Shown: positions 1-6,955, counted from the stretch's first letter. The stretch: DNA of 7,013 bases from Sediminispirochaeta sp. (GCA_011046055.1 DSBN01000016.1:1-7013); one strand, 5' to 3'. Numbers and translations: made by a program. The notes: generated by a model from the sequence alone, not told the origin.

Positions 1-1160
1 ATCTCGCATTCCCCAGGACTCGTTTCCCATTACCCAAACTACCAAACTTGGATGAACACTATCTCTCAGTACAATGTCCGTGAGCTCCTTACGAAAAATC
101 GCCCCGGCTTCTTCGGAAAAGCGGTAAAAAGAAGGAGCCTCGCCCCATACCAGAAAACCAAGCCTGTCGGCGGCGTAGAGGAAGCGGGGGGCTTCGAACT
201 TGATCCGTTGAAGCCCATCTCCTTGGCGAGTTGGATATCTCGCTCAAAACTCTCCGCCTCCGGGGCGGTGTAGCCGCCATCCACCCAGAAACCCTGCATG
301 AGAATGAGTTTCTGAAAATACCGCTGCTGGTTTATATACAAGCCGTCGGAGCTCAATCCCACTTCTCGAAACGCGATGTATGTCTCGACACGATCGATCA
401 CTTCTTCACCCGCCATCAGAGAAAAAGAGACCTCATAGATATTCGGCTCTTCGGGACTCCACCTGCGCACATCGGGGATGGTCATGTTCAGTTCCGTAGC
501 GGGATAGCGCGCCGCACTCGTGAGAGACAGTACGGAGTTCCCCTTGTAGGTAACCTCTGTATCTACGCGACAATGTTCAACGGGTTTTGAGAGACGTAGA
601 TGAAAAAAAGCCGTCCCGTTCGTTGCGTCGGTCTGTACGGAGAAGGTCTCGATATGCAAATCCGGCAGGAACTCCAGCCAGACACTTTGCCATATACCGG
701 TGACGGCGCTGTACCAGCACTCAAAGGGGGCCCCTATCGATTGTTTTCCCCGAGGCTGCTCCGCACCGGGCTTGTCTTCAACGATAAGCGAGACCGTAAT
801 TTCCTTTTTTTCCGCCGCATACGGGGTAATGTCGAAATAGAAGGGCGTGTATCCTCCCTTGTGACTTCCCACTACCGCATCGTCTACCCACACTTCGGCG
901 AAAAAGTCGACCGCACCGAAATGAAGAAGCAGGCGATGGTTTCTCTCTTGATCAGTGAGTCGAACTTTTCGGCGGTATACTACGTGCGTGTGGATATCAT
1001 TGGTTCCAATTCCAGAGAGAGAGCTTTGATAGGTAAACGGAACAAGAATGCGTTGATTTAATTCAGAGAAGATCTTTTCCCGGTGAGAATATACGAAATT
1101 ATCATCATAGAAATCGAACTCCCACCAGCCGTTCAAGCTGCGCCAGGACTTCCGGTACAT
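1..1160 (-). CDS. Glycoside hydrolase family 2 (beta-galactosidase-like), 5' part, frameshifted, runs off window
   Basis: A GH2 exo-glycosidase, probably cytoplasmic (no signal peptide seen), hydrolysing a beta-linked sugar; a galactoside is inferred from the neighbours. Reading from 1160, residues 1-165 form the sugar-binding jelly roll (SLNGWWEFDF near the start, then TGIWQSVWLE). The Ig-like domain follows at about 170-270. The TIM barrel begins around GFWVDGGYTAP and DIQLAKEMGFNG. The frame breaks near 205; in the next frame it resumes as FEAPRFLYAADRLGFLVWGE and reaches MGNESWG. The Glu of NES (bases 19-21) is the expected acid/base; the nucleophile lies outside the window. The conserved R-K-H-Q stretch normally following FNG is absent. 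The ATG at 1160 has no Shine-Dalgarno. The frame stays open upstream through IYPRPH, which resembles native GH2 N-termini, so the true start may have been lost. Family is clear; substrate is not. Confidence 0.85.
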
Positions 1161-2024
1161 ATGCGGTCGCGGATAAATCTTTCTGTTCTCTATTTTGTGC
1201 TCCCCTTTATGGTGGTCTACTTCATCTTCCAGATCTTTCCTCTGTTCCAGGCTGTGGTAGCCAGCCTCTACAAGTGGGACCTCTTGACCTCTTCGATGAG
1301 CTTCATCGGCATCGACAATTATCTGAAGATGTTCAAGGATCCGACCTTCTGGTCGTCATTGATGAACACGATAAAGTTCGTCGTGTATTCTACCCCCCTT
1401 CTCATCGGTACGGGGCTGCTGTTTGCCCTGCTGCTCAACGGTACGGGATCAAAGAAAGTACTTTTCAGAACCGCGTTCTTCGCTCCGTATATTTTCTCAG
1501 TGGCCATCGTTACGCTCATATGGGGTTTTATGTTCAATGCTCAGAAAGGATTGCTGGGCGAGTTCGCTCGTATCATCGGTATACAACCGATAAACTGGCT
1601 CACCGATCCCTCCTTCGCTATGCCGGCGATTATCATCGCTACGCTTTGGTGGACGGTCGGCTTCAATATGGTGCTTTTTCTGGCGGGATTGCAGGATATC
1701 GACTCGGCGCTCTACGAGTCGAGCTCTCTCGAGGGGGCTTCTTGGTTTCAGGATTTTCGCTACATCACCCTGCCCGGTCTGGCGCGGACTCTCGAGCTGG
1801 TCACGATCCTGCAGGTGATAATGTCGTTTCAAATTTTCGGACAGGTGTACATCCTCACCAAGGGTGGTCCCGGTGGCACGACCAGGGTATTGATCCAGTA
1901 CATCTATGAGACCGGTTTTCGGGATCATCAACTCGGCTACGCTTCAGCCATGGCCTTCGCGCTGTTTCTCGTCATGGGCGTAGTCTCCTTTTTCCAATTC
2001 AAACTTTCAAAAGAGGAGAGCTGA
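1161..2024 (+). CDS. Sugar ABC transporter permease 1 (MalF/UgpA-type, CUT1)
   Basis: Inner-membrane subunit of a binding-protein-dependent sugar importer, 287 residues, close to family length. Six membrane segments can be read: about 8-30, 68-95, 102-126, 152-175, 208-235 and 260-283. The cytoplasmic loop that contacts the ATPase is at residues 186-205, reading ESSSLEGASWFQDFRYITLP. It occupies the EAA-motif position, but Ser-Ser replaces Ala-Ala and Glu replaces the usual Asp. The typical GGPGGTT segment follows TM5. I chose the ATG at 1161 because the open frame upstream of it (from 1083) is antisense to GH2 coding sequence. The chosen start lacks a good Shine-Dalgarno and directly abuts the GH2 start on the other strand, so the native 5' end may be missing. 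The stop overlaps the next start. Substrate inferred from the gal neighbours only. Confidence 0.9.
   Translation: MRSRINLSVLYFVLPFMVVYFIFQIFPLFQAVVASLYKWDLLTSSMSFIGIDNYLKMFKDPTFWSSLMNTIKFVVYSTPLLIGTGLLFALLLNGTGSKKVLFRTAFFAPYIFSVAIVTLIWGFMFNAQKGLLGEFARIIGIQPINWLTDPSFAMPAIIIATLWWTVGFNMVLFLAGLQDIDSALYESSSLEGASWFQDFRYITLPGLARTLELVTILQVIMSFQIFGQVYILTKGGPGGTTRVLIQYIYETGFRDHQLGYASAMAFALFLVMGVVSFFQFKLSKEES
2012..2020 (+). promoter_or_regulatory. Ribosome binding site of permease 2, with TGATG coupling
   Basis: AGAGGAGAG lies 3 bases before the ATG at 2024, inside the end of permease 1. The TGA stop (2022-2024) shares its A with the ATG, so the two permeases are probably translationally coupled and made in equal amounts. 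Confidence 0.7.
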
Positions 2025-2848
2025 TGAAAGTCAAGAATATTAGCATTACCGTCCTGCTCATCGTGTTGGCAGTTGTTTGGATTCTCCCGATTTATTGGAT
2101 GTTCGTGATGTCGATCACTCCCAACGAGCTGCTGAAACTGAATTCGACCGCCCTGTGGCCGCAGGGCTTTAGCATACAAAACTTTCTCGGTGTCTTGCAA
2201 ATCGGTCTCACCCTTCGGTGGTTCCTCAACAGCATCATCGTCACCCTTCTCGGTACCGCACTCACCCTCGTCCTGCAGTCCATGGCGGCGTATGCCTTTG
2301 CCAAAATGAGGTTCAAAGGACGATCCCTGCTCTTTTCGCTCACTCTTGCCGGGCTCATGGTGCCGAAGGAGGCGATGTTCATCCCCCTCTTTCTTATGTT
2401 TGCCCAAGTGGGAGGGCACAACACTTACGCGGCCCTCTACCTGCCCCGAGTGGCGATACCCATGGGCGTGTTCATCATGGCTCAGTTTTTCAAGGGAGTA
2501 CCCGATTCGGTCACCGAGGCGGCTCAGATAGACGGAGCCACGCCGCTGAGAACCTTTTTCTGTATTATCTTGCCCATGTCCATACCGGCGCTCACGTCGG
2601 TCGGTATTTTTACCTATATCCTCACCTGGAACGATTTTCTCTGGCCCCTCGTGGCGGCCACCAGAAAGGAGATGTTCACCATCACTACCGGTCTGGCCTC
2701 TCTCCAGGGAAACTTCGCCCAGGCGACCGAACTCGGATCGCTCATGGCTCGGGGAGTCATCGCGGGACTTCCGCTTTTTATCCTCTTTCTTATTTTCCAA
2801 AGACACTTAATCCGCGGAATATCGATGTCCAGCGGTGAAAAATATTAG
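2024..2848 (+). CDS. Sugar ABC transporter permease 2 (MalG/UgpE-type, CUT1)
   Basis: Second inner-membrane subunit of the importer, 274 residues and full length. It begins with a typical short cytoplasmic tail followed by TM1 (ISITVLLIVLAVVWILPIYW). The EAA loop is canonical at residues 165-184: EAAQIDGATPLRTFFCIILP. The WNDFLWPL segment and a C-terminus of the form QRHLIRGISM are usual for MalG-like proteins. It overlaps permease 1 by one base and heterodimerises with it by family analogy. No ATPase gene is present here; CUT1 systems often share an MsmK/MalK-type ATPase encoded elsewhere. No lesions seen. Confidence 0.93.
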   Translation: MKVKNISITVLLIVLAVVWILPIYWMFVMSITPNELLKLNSTALWPQGFSIQNFLGVLQIGLTLRWFLNSIIVTLLGTALTLVLQSMAAYAFAKMRFKGRSLLFSLTLAGLMVPKEAMFIPLFLMFAQVGGHNTYAALYLPRVAIPMGVFIMAQFFKGVPDSVTEAAQIDGATPLRTFFCIILPMSIPALTSVGIFTYILTWNDFLWPLVAATRKEMFTITTGLASLQGNFAQATELGSLMARGVIAGLPLFILFLIFQRHLIRGISMSSGEKY

Positions 2849-2881
2849 ACACGATGAGAAACGAATAGAGGAAGCAATAAA

Positions 2882-2896
2882 GGATCAATATGATCC
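2882..2896 (+). repeat. Perfect palindrome in the leader of the binding-protein gene
   Basis: GGATCA-ATA-TGATCC: 6-base perfect arms with a 3-base centre, in the 72-base gap between permease 2 and the binding-protein start. It could be an operator half-site pair or a small mRNA hairpin. There is no T-run after it, so it is not an intrinsic terminator. Functional meaning is unproven. Confidence 0.45.
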
Positions 2897-2905
2897 GAGA
2901 AATAA

Positions 2906-2911
2906 AAGGAG
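2906..2911 (+). promoter_or_regulatory. Ribosome binding site of the binding-protein gene
   Basis: AAGGAG ends 9 bases before the ATG at 2921, in an A-rich stretch. It supports that start, as does the lipoprotein signal peptide that follows immediately. Confidence 0.75.
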
Positions 2912-2920
2912 AACCATATT

Positions 2921-4260
2921 ATGAAGAAACAGACCATCCTGTTGTTGTCCCTGGTTATCGTCGTGCTGCTTTTCGCCGGCTGCGGCGGTGAGAAGGAGAG
3001 CTCATCGGCGGAAAGCGGGGAAAAAGAAGGCGGAGTCGTGGTGCTGGAGCTGGCCCGTTTTTTCGGAGAGCCCGACGACGAGCTCATGGATTCGACCGAC
3101 CTCAGCAAAGCGAACTCCGAAGCCGCTACAATTCAGATTCTGACCAACATATTCAATGAAGAGTACGAGGGGAGATCAGGGTTGAAAAACTCGGTGGCAG
3201 CGCCTGGGGTAATTATTACGATCAGCTGAATACCACCTTTGCGGCGAACGATCCGCCGGATGTGGCGGTCATGCACCAGTCGAACATGCCCGCGTACGCA
3301 TCCCGGGATCTCTTAGTAGCCTTGGACGAATACTACGAAGAATACGAAATGAATCCTTCGGACTGGACCTCCCCGGCGGCAAAGGCGGTATCATACCAAG
3401 GCGCCTCCTACGGTGTCCTCTTCGACCTTCACGGCAATCTCCTCCATGTAAACGTGAATCTTTTCGAGCAGGCGGGGCTCGTGGATGAGAAGGGCGTTCC
3501 TATACTCCCGACCAGCACCGAGGAGTGGTTCGAGCACGCGCGGATAATGAGAGAGAAGACTGGAAAGCTCTATTGGGTCGAAGATGCAACCCAGTTTCCG
3601 ATCTCTTTTCGCCTTTTTCATACACTCATGGAACAGCAGAGGGTCAGCGTAGTAAACACCGATACGGGTGAGGTGAACATCGATTCGGAAGCCGGTAGAA
3701 ATGTTCTGAATTTCATGCTCCAGCGCTTCCAACGGGACTTTTCCGATCCCAATGCCGACTACACCGCCGCGCAGCAGCTCTTTATGAACGGTGAGGCGGC
3801 AATTGAAATGAACGGAACTTGGGTGGTCGACCAGTACAGCAAGGAACTGACCTTCGACTACCGGGCGATGAACTTTCCCAATCTCATGGGGCGGAAAAAA
3901 GTTTGGGCAAACAGCCACATGTGGGTTATACCAAAACAGCAAGAAGACAAAAGGCAGTACGAAGCGGCTATGGAGTTCTGCAAGTTCCTGAGCGAACATG
4001 TCTACGAATGGGCCGCCGGCTCTGGGCACATCGCCCCCCGCAAGAGCGCTCTGGCGAAACTCGCCGATGATCAGATTCCCCAGCGAGCAAACTATGCCGA
4101 GACCGCTTCCAACGCCGTGACCTTTCCTCCGGTCATCAGCTATTCGAACATAGAGAACATCATCAAAGAGGAGATTGAAAAGAGCTGGCTCTTGGATACG
4201 AGCGTCGACAGTGTGCTGGAACAGGCTCAGAAACGGGTCGAATCGGTGATGAATGAATAA
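2921..4260 (+). CDS. Extracellular sugar-binding lipoprotein (SBP family 1), one frameshift
   Basis: The solute receptor of the importer, anchored to the membrane by lipid. Residues 1-20 are a lipoprotein signal peptide: KK, then a hydrophobic core, then FAGC with Cys21 as the lipidation site. Phe at -3 is unusual but tolerated in relaxed (for example spirochaetal) lipoboxes. A Ser/Glu/Gly linker follows. The frame is lost near 3170: the first frame reads ILTNIFNEEYEG, and the next frame continues with IRVEKLGGSAWGNYYDQLN, a typical SBP sequence, up to the TAA at 4258-4260. Adding one G to the run at 3169-3172 restores EGEIRVEKLGG and gives about 446 residues, normal for the family. FMNGEAAIEMNGTWV, encoded around 3780-3827, is the classic SBP_bac_1 signature. 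The gene sits last, after the permeases, whereas CUT1 operons usually place it first. Ligand unknown; a galactoside is inferred. Confidence 0.88.
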
Positions 4261-4285
4261 GCGCAACGAATTTTTATAGAATAAT

Positions 4286-4326
4286 AAGGATGGGGCTGAC
4301 CGACAGCGGCAGTCCCATTCTCTTTT
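4286..4326 (+). terminator. Intrinsic terminator after the transporter operon
   Basis: A long stem can be drawn: 4288-4302 pairs with 4307-4320, with A4299 bulged, two G-U pairs and the loop ACAG. It is followed by TCTTTT. The core is GGGGCTG/CAGTCCC plus CCG/CGG. It lies about 30 bases after the binding-protein stop, so it separates the transporter transcript from galT. On the minus strand the hairpin is followed by a T/A-rich stretch, so weak bidirectional action is possible. Confidence 0.8.
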
Positions 4327-4362
4327 CGCATGTACAGATCAGGTAGCCGCGTAATACAGCGC

Positions 4363-4370
4363 GGAGAGGG
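4363..4370 (+). promoter_or_regulatory. Ribosome binding site of galT
   Basis: GGAGAGGG ends 8 bases before the ATG at 4379 and supports that start. Because a terminator lies upstream, galT should have its own promoter between about 4327 and 4360. TAATAC at 4352-4357 could be a -10 box, but I find no matching -35. Confidence 0.7.
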
Positions 4371-4378
4371 AAGAGTAT

Positions 4379-5230
4379 ATGAACCTACAGGAAGATCCCC
4401 ACAGACGTTACCCCCCCCTGGCCGGTGAATGGGTCCTCGTCTCCCCCCATCGGGCAAAACGCCCCTGGCAGGGTCGAACGGAGCATTCGACCGCTGAGCT
4501 CGGTCCGTCATACGATCCGAGTTGCTATCTCTGCCCGGGCAACTGCCGTGCGGGTGGGATCAAAAACCCCGACTACCAAGAGACCTTTGTCTTTCTCAAT
4601 GATTTCTCCGCGCTCCTTCCGGATGTAGCGGGAGGTAAAATCGATGAAGGGGGATTGTTCAGGGCGAAAAGCGAACGGGGAATCTGCAAGGTAGTCTGTT
4701 TCTCTCCCCGTCACGACCTCACTATTGCATTGATGGATGTCTCCGCTATACGCGGGGTTGTAGATGTATGGGAAAAGGAGTACCGTCTCCTCGGCGAGGA
4801 GTCGTATATCAACTACGTGCAGATCTTCAAGAACCGTGGTCTGATGATGGGCTGCTCCAATCCCCACCCCCACGGCCAGATATGGTCGACTGAAACGGTA
4901 CCCGAACTTCCCTCCAAAGAGAAGGAGATGCAGGGCGATTATCTCTCGAAAAAGGGAAGCTGCCTGCTCTGCGACTATCTCAAAGAGGAGGAGTCGAGGG
5001 GCGAGCGGGTCGTCATCTCCAACGATTCTTTTACCGCCCTGGTTCCCTTCTGGGCGGTGTGGCCCTTTGAGGTGCTGGTGCTCCCGCGCCGTCACGTCTC
5101 CTCGATAGCTGAACTCGGTGATTCTGAAAAGAATGATCTTGCTTCCCTCATCAAACGCCTTGGAACCCGGTTCGACAACCTCTTCTTCACTCACTTTCCC
5201 TACTCGATGGGGCTCCATCAAAAACCGACC
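4379..5230 (+). CDS. galT: Galactose-1-phosphate uridylyltransferase, C-terminus missing, joined in frame to galK
   Basis: Leloir-pathway enzyme exchanging UMP between UDP-glucose and galactose-1-phosphate in the cytoplasm. Residues align almost without gaps to E. coli GalT from memory. The zinc ligands are Cys49, Cys52 (CYLC), His112 (SPRH) and His163. The catalytic HPHGQ is at 163-167, with His165 as the uridylylated residue and Gln167. Glu181 and His280 (MGLHQ) match two ligands of the iron site. After residue 284 (KPT) the sequence changes to galactokinase in the same frame. The expected H-x-H-F-Y-P-P-L-L strand with the remaining metal ligands is missing, together with roughly 60 residues in all. 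The family is normally about 345 residues, so the protein as written is probably non-functional. Good ribosome site and start. Identity is very secure; the truncation is visible directly. Confidence 0.93.
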
Positions 5231-6200
5231 GAAGAGAAGGTGGTTCGTATCTTTTCGGAGGCTTTCGGCACCACCGTTGAGGTGGAGCTCTCCTCGCTCG
5301 AAGCGCGGGATGGAGAGACGGGGAGCTCCAGCGTCCTTGGTGAGGGGAATTGCCGCTTACTTTCTTCAAAGAGGATACAGTATAGGGGGATTTTTAGCTT
5401 ACGTGAACAGCGAGGTGGCGATGGGCTCCGGTCTCAGCTCCTCCGCTTCTTTTGAGATTATCATAGGTGAGATATTCAATTCTTTCTACAACGGAGATCA
5501 GATCGAAACTCTGGAGATAGCCTGGGCGGGAAAATGGGCGGAAAACACTTTTTTCAAAAAACCCTGCGGACTGATAGATCAGATCGCCTGCGCACACGGC
5601 GGGGTGGTGTCCATCGATTTTGCCGACGCGAGCTTTCCTTCGATCGAGAAAGTGAACTTCTCCTTCGCGGAACACGGGTACCGGCTCTGCATCCTCGACA
5701 CCGGTTCGAGCCATGCCGATCTCACCGACGACTATACCGCGATTCCGCGGGAGATGGGCTGCATCGCCTCGTACTTCTGTGCCGAAGCGCTCAGGGAAGT
5801 TGATCCTACCGCGTTCAGAGGCTCAATTTCCGAACTTCGAGAGCGCCGTGGAGACCGGGCCGTCCTGCGGGCTCTCCATTTCTACAGGGAAAACGAACGG
5901 GTCTCCTCGATGACCGCGGCACTTCGCGCCGGAGATATAGACTCCTATCTCGCCCTCGTTGGTGCTTCCGGCTCCTCTTCCTGGAGATTCCTGCAGAACT
6001 GCGTAGCGAGCGACGAGGACGCGGGGTATCGGCAGAGCCTCGCCCTCGCCTTGGGCCTGAGTGAAGACCTGCTCGGTGGAGAAGGATACCAGCGGGTCCA
6101 GGGGGGCGGCTCTGGTGGGCGGAGAATGACGAACGACGAGTCCGACCCCCTCTTTGTATCTAAGCCGCACCGCCGGCACTATTTTGTAGAAGCTGGGTGA
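5231..6200 (+). pseudogene. galK: Galactokinase, N- and C-terminally truncated and frameshifted
   Basis: GHMP kinase that would phosphorylate galactose for GalT. Identity begins directly after galT with EEKVVRIFSEAFG, corresponding to about residue 65-90 of a full enzyme. The N-terminal sugar-binding motif (G-G/E-N/H-H-T-D) is therefore absent. Near 5330 the frame moves by +1: removing one base from CCAGCG gives GETGSSASLVRGIAAYF, as expected. The rest is well preserved: GSGLSSSAS (phosphate-binding motif, 5424-5450), CGLIDQIAC with the catalytic Asp at 5577-5579, then LDTGSSHADLTDDY and LRERRGDRAVLRALHF. The last recognisable piece is RVQGGG (ending 6110), where the family has RVHGGGFAGT. 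The remaining codons to the TGA at 6198-6200 are antisense to the minus-strand gene and not galactokinase. This is the GalK branch found in Firmicutes and spirochaetes. Non-functional as written. Confidence 0.85.
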
Positions 6201-6342
6201 GCAGGGGCGATATTACGTGGAGTACGATATCAGCGGAGAAGTGGGAGACCATCGCCGCCGAGTAGGGCAGGATAGCCGCCGAGCCGATGAGGCCCAATGC
6301 AAAAAGAACGAGCATCTGTTGAAGATTAGTGTTTATGATCAT
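6138..6342 (-). pseudogene. Start of a small membrane protein, CPBP-like, broken off
   Basis: Starts at the ATG at 6340-6342, overlapping the end of the regulator gene by 17 bases. It is preceded by a proper Shine-Dalgarno, so a two-gene operon is likely. Two hydrophobic segments are seen: residues about 10-27 (MLVLFALGLIGSAAILPY) and about 40-60 (LHVISPLLTQLLQN). The frame stops at 6160-6162 after NSAGGAA. In the next frame AVRLRYKEGVGL follows, which reads like the loop after TM2 in CPBP-family intramembrane proteases (LLQ..., then a K/R-x-x-x-V-G-L turn). Beyond about 6138 the sequence is galK antisense, so the protease motifs are not present. The membrane nature is visible; the CPBP assignment is pattern memory and could be wrong. 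Confidence 0.45.
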
Positions 6343-6916
6343 GTTGAATCTCCGGGAACAATATTAATGAGAGATTGAAACGCTCGCCTCGCGTTTCGGG
6401 ATCAGCCCCGCGGGGACCGGAGTCCCTGGGACTGTACCGCGCCAGTACTTCTTTCAAATCATGTTGAAACTCAGACATCTCGTCCGGGCTGATGTCCAAG
6501 GGGATGCTCTGATAACCCATTTTTCTGAAAATATCCTGATCCGTCTCGGCGCTCCGATGGGCCGCCAAGAACTGACTGTATATGTTGGCCATAAAGGCGG
6601 TGAAGGAGTGGTGTCTCATCTCTGGGCTCATTTGCCGTACATCTTCCTCGGTGAAATGCGCCTTCTCGGGGGCGGGACAGGTGTAGATTTTCTCGACGGT
6701 GCCCCGCACCTGGTGGGTCGCTACTATTTCGATGATCCCGCCCCGCTCCAGGCGCTTGAGATGACGGTAGAGCCCGGCTTGGGAGATATCGGGGAGCCGC
6801 CGCGCCAGTTCTCCGGCGCTGAGCCTGCTGCCGGTCAAGGCGGCTATTATCCGCAGCCTTTCCGGGTGCAGTACCAGATCGGCGCGGAATTTCCAGTTTT
6901 GATCCGTTTTATCCAT
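6326..6916 (-). CDS. ArsR-type winged-helix transcriptional regulator
   Basis: A DNA-binding regulator of 196 residues, intact. The N-terminal winged helix begins with VLHPERLRIIAAL (about 15-27). The helix-turn-helix follows as SAGELARRLPDISQAGLYRHLKRLERGGI (about 32-60), and the wing as QVRGTVEKIYTC. The helical C-terminal half contains MSPEMRHHSFTAFMANIYSQF, typical of a widespread ArsR-like family whose effector is mostly unknown. No cysteine metal site is evident. I chose the ATG at 6914-6916. A longer reading from TTG at 6953-6955 would run through the promoter and operator, so it is unlikely. No Shine-Dalgarno precedes the ATG. It is probably co-transcribed with the membrane protein that overlaps its end. 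It shares no visible link with galactose genes and is probably self-regulating through the palindrome in its promoter. Confidence 0.87.
   Translation of the reverse strand: MDKTDQNWKFRADLVLHPERLRIIAALTGSRLSAGELARRLPDISQAGLYRHLKRLERGGIIEIVATHQVRGTVEKIYTCPAPEKAHFTEEDVRQMSPEMRHHSFTAFMANIYSQFLAAHRSAETDQDIFRKMGYQSIPLDISPDEMSEFQHDLKEVLARYSPRDSGPRGADPETRGERFNLSLILFPEIQHDHKH
6349..6353 (-). promoter_or_regulatory. Ribosome binding site of the membrane-protein fragment
   Basis: GGAGA on the minus strand, 6 bases before the ATG at 6342 and inside the end of the regulator. It supports the short hydrophobic frame being a real gene start rather than an antisense shadow. Confidence 0.6.
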
Positions 6917-6926
6917 GTCAGAAACA

Positions 6927-6955
6927 ATAATATTATCAAGAATGATAATAGTCAA
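6927..6955 (-). promoter_or_regulatory. Sigma-70-type promoter of the regulator gene
   Basis: TTGACT (-35, 6955-6950), a 17-base spacer, then TATTAT (-10, 6932-6927). Both boxes are near consensus with ideal spacing, in an AT-rich gap. The -10 ends only 10 bases before the ATG at 6916, so the transcript would begin about 3-5 bases before the start codon. That fits the lack of a Shine-Dalgarno and suggests near-leaderless translation. Confidence 0.7.
6931..6950 (-). promoter_or_regulatory. Palindromic operator candidate within the promoter
   Basis: TATTATC-ATTCTT-GATAATA: perfect 7-base arms with a 6-base centre, filling the spacer and touching both the -35 and -10 boxes. The position and symmetry suit a dimeric ArsR-type repressor binding its own promoter. 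Binding is inferred, not shown. Confidence 0.6.

Noticed and set aside
1083..1160. Extended N-terminus for permease 1 from an ATG at 1083
   Set aside because: The added residues are antisense to conserved GH2 coding sequence and do not look like a permease leader.
1937..2806. Long minus-strand open frame (289 codons) opposite permease 2
   Set aside because: Charged, repetitive composition (many R, G, E, H, K) with no domain, lying exactly opposite a clear permease. It is an antisense shadow caused by the codon bias.
3391..4266. Long minus-strand open frame (291 codons) opposite the binding-protein gene
   Set aside because: No family resemblance, and it mirrors a well-recognised SBP frame on the other strand.
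4508..5221. Minus-strand open frame (237 codons) opposite galT
   Set aside because: The plus strand carries an unambiguous GalT with all its active-site residues, so this is a shadow.
4379..6200. A novel bifunctional GalT-GalK fusion enzyme
   Set aside because: Both partners lack essential parts at the join and the frame breaks again 100 bases later, so a working fusion is unlikely.
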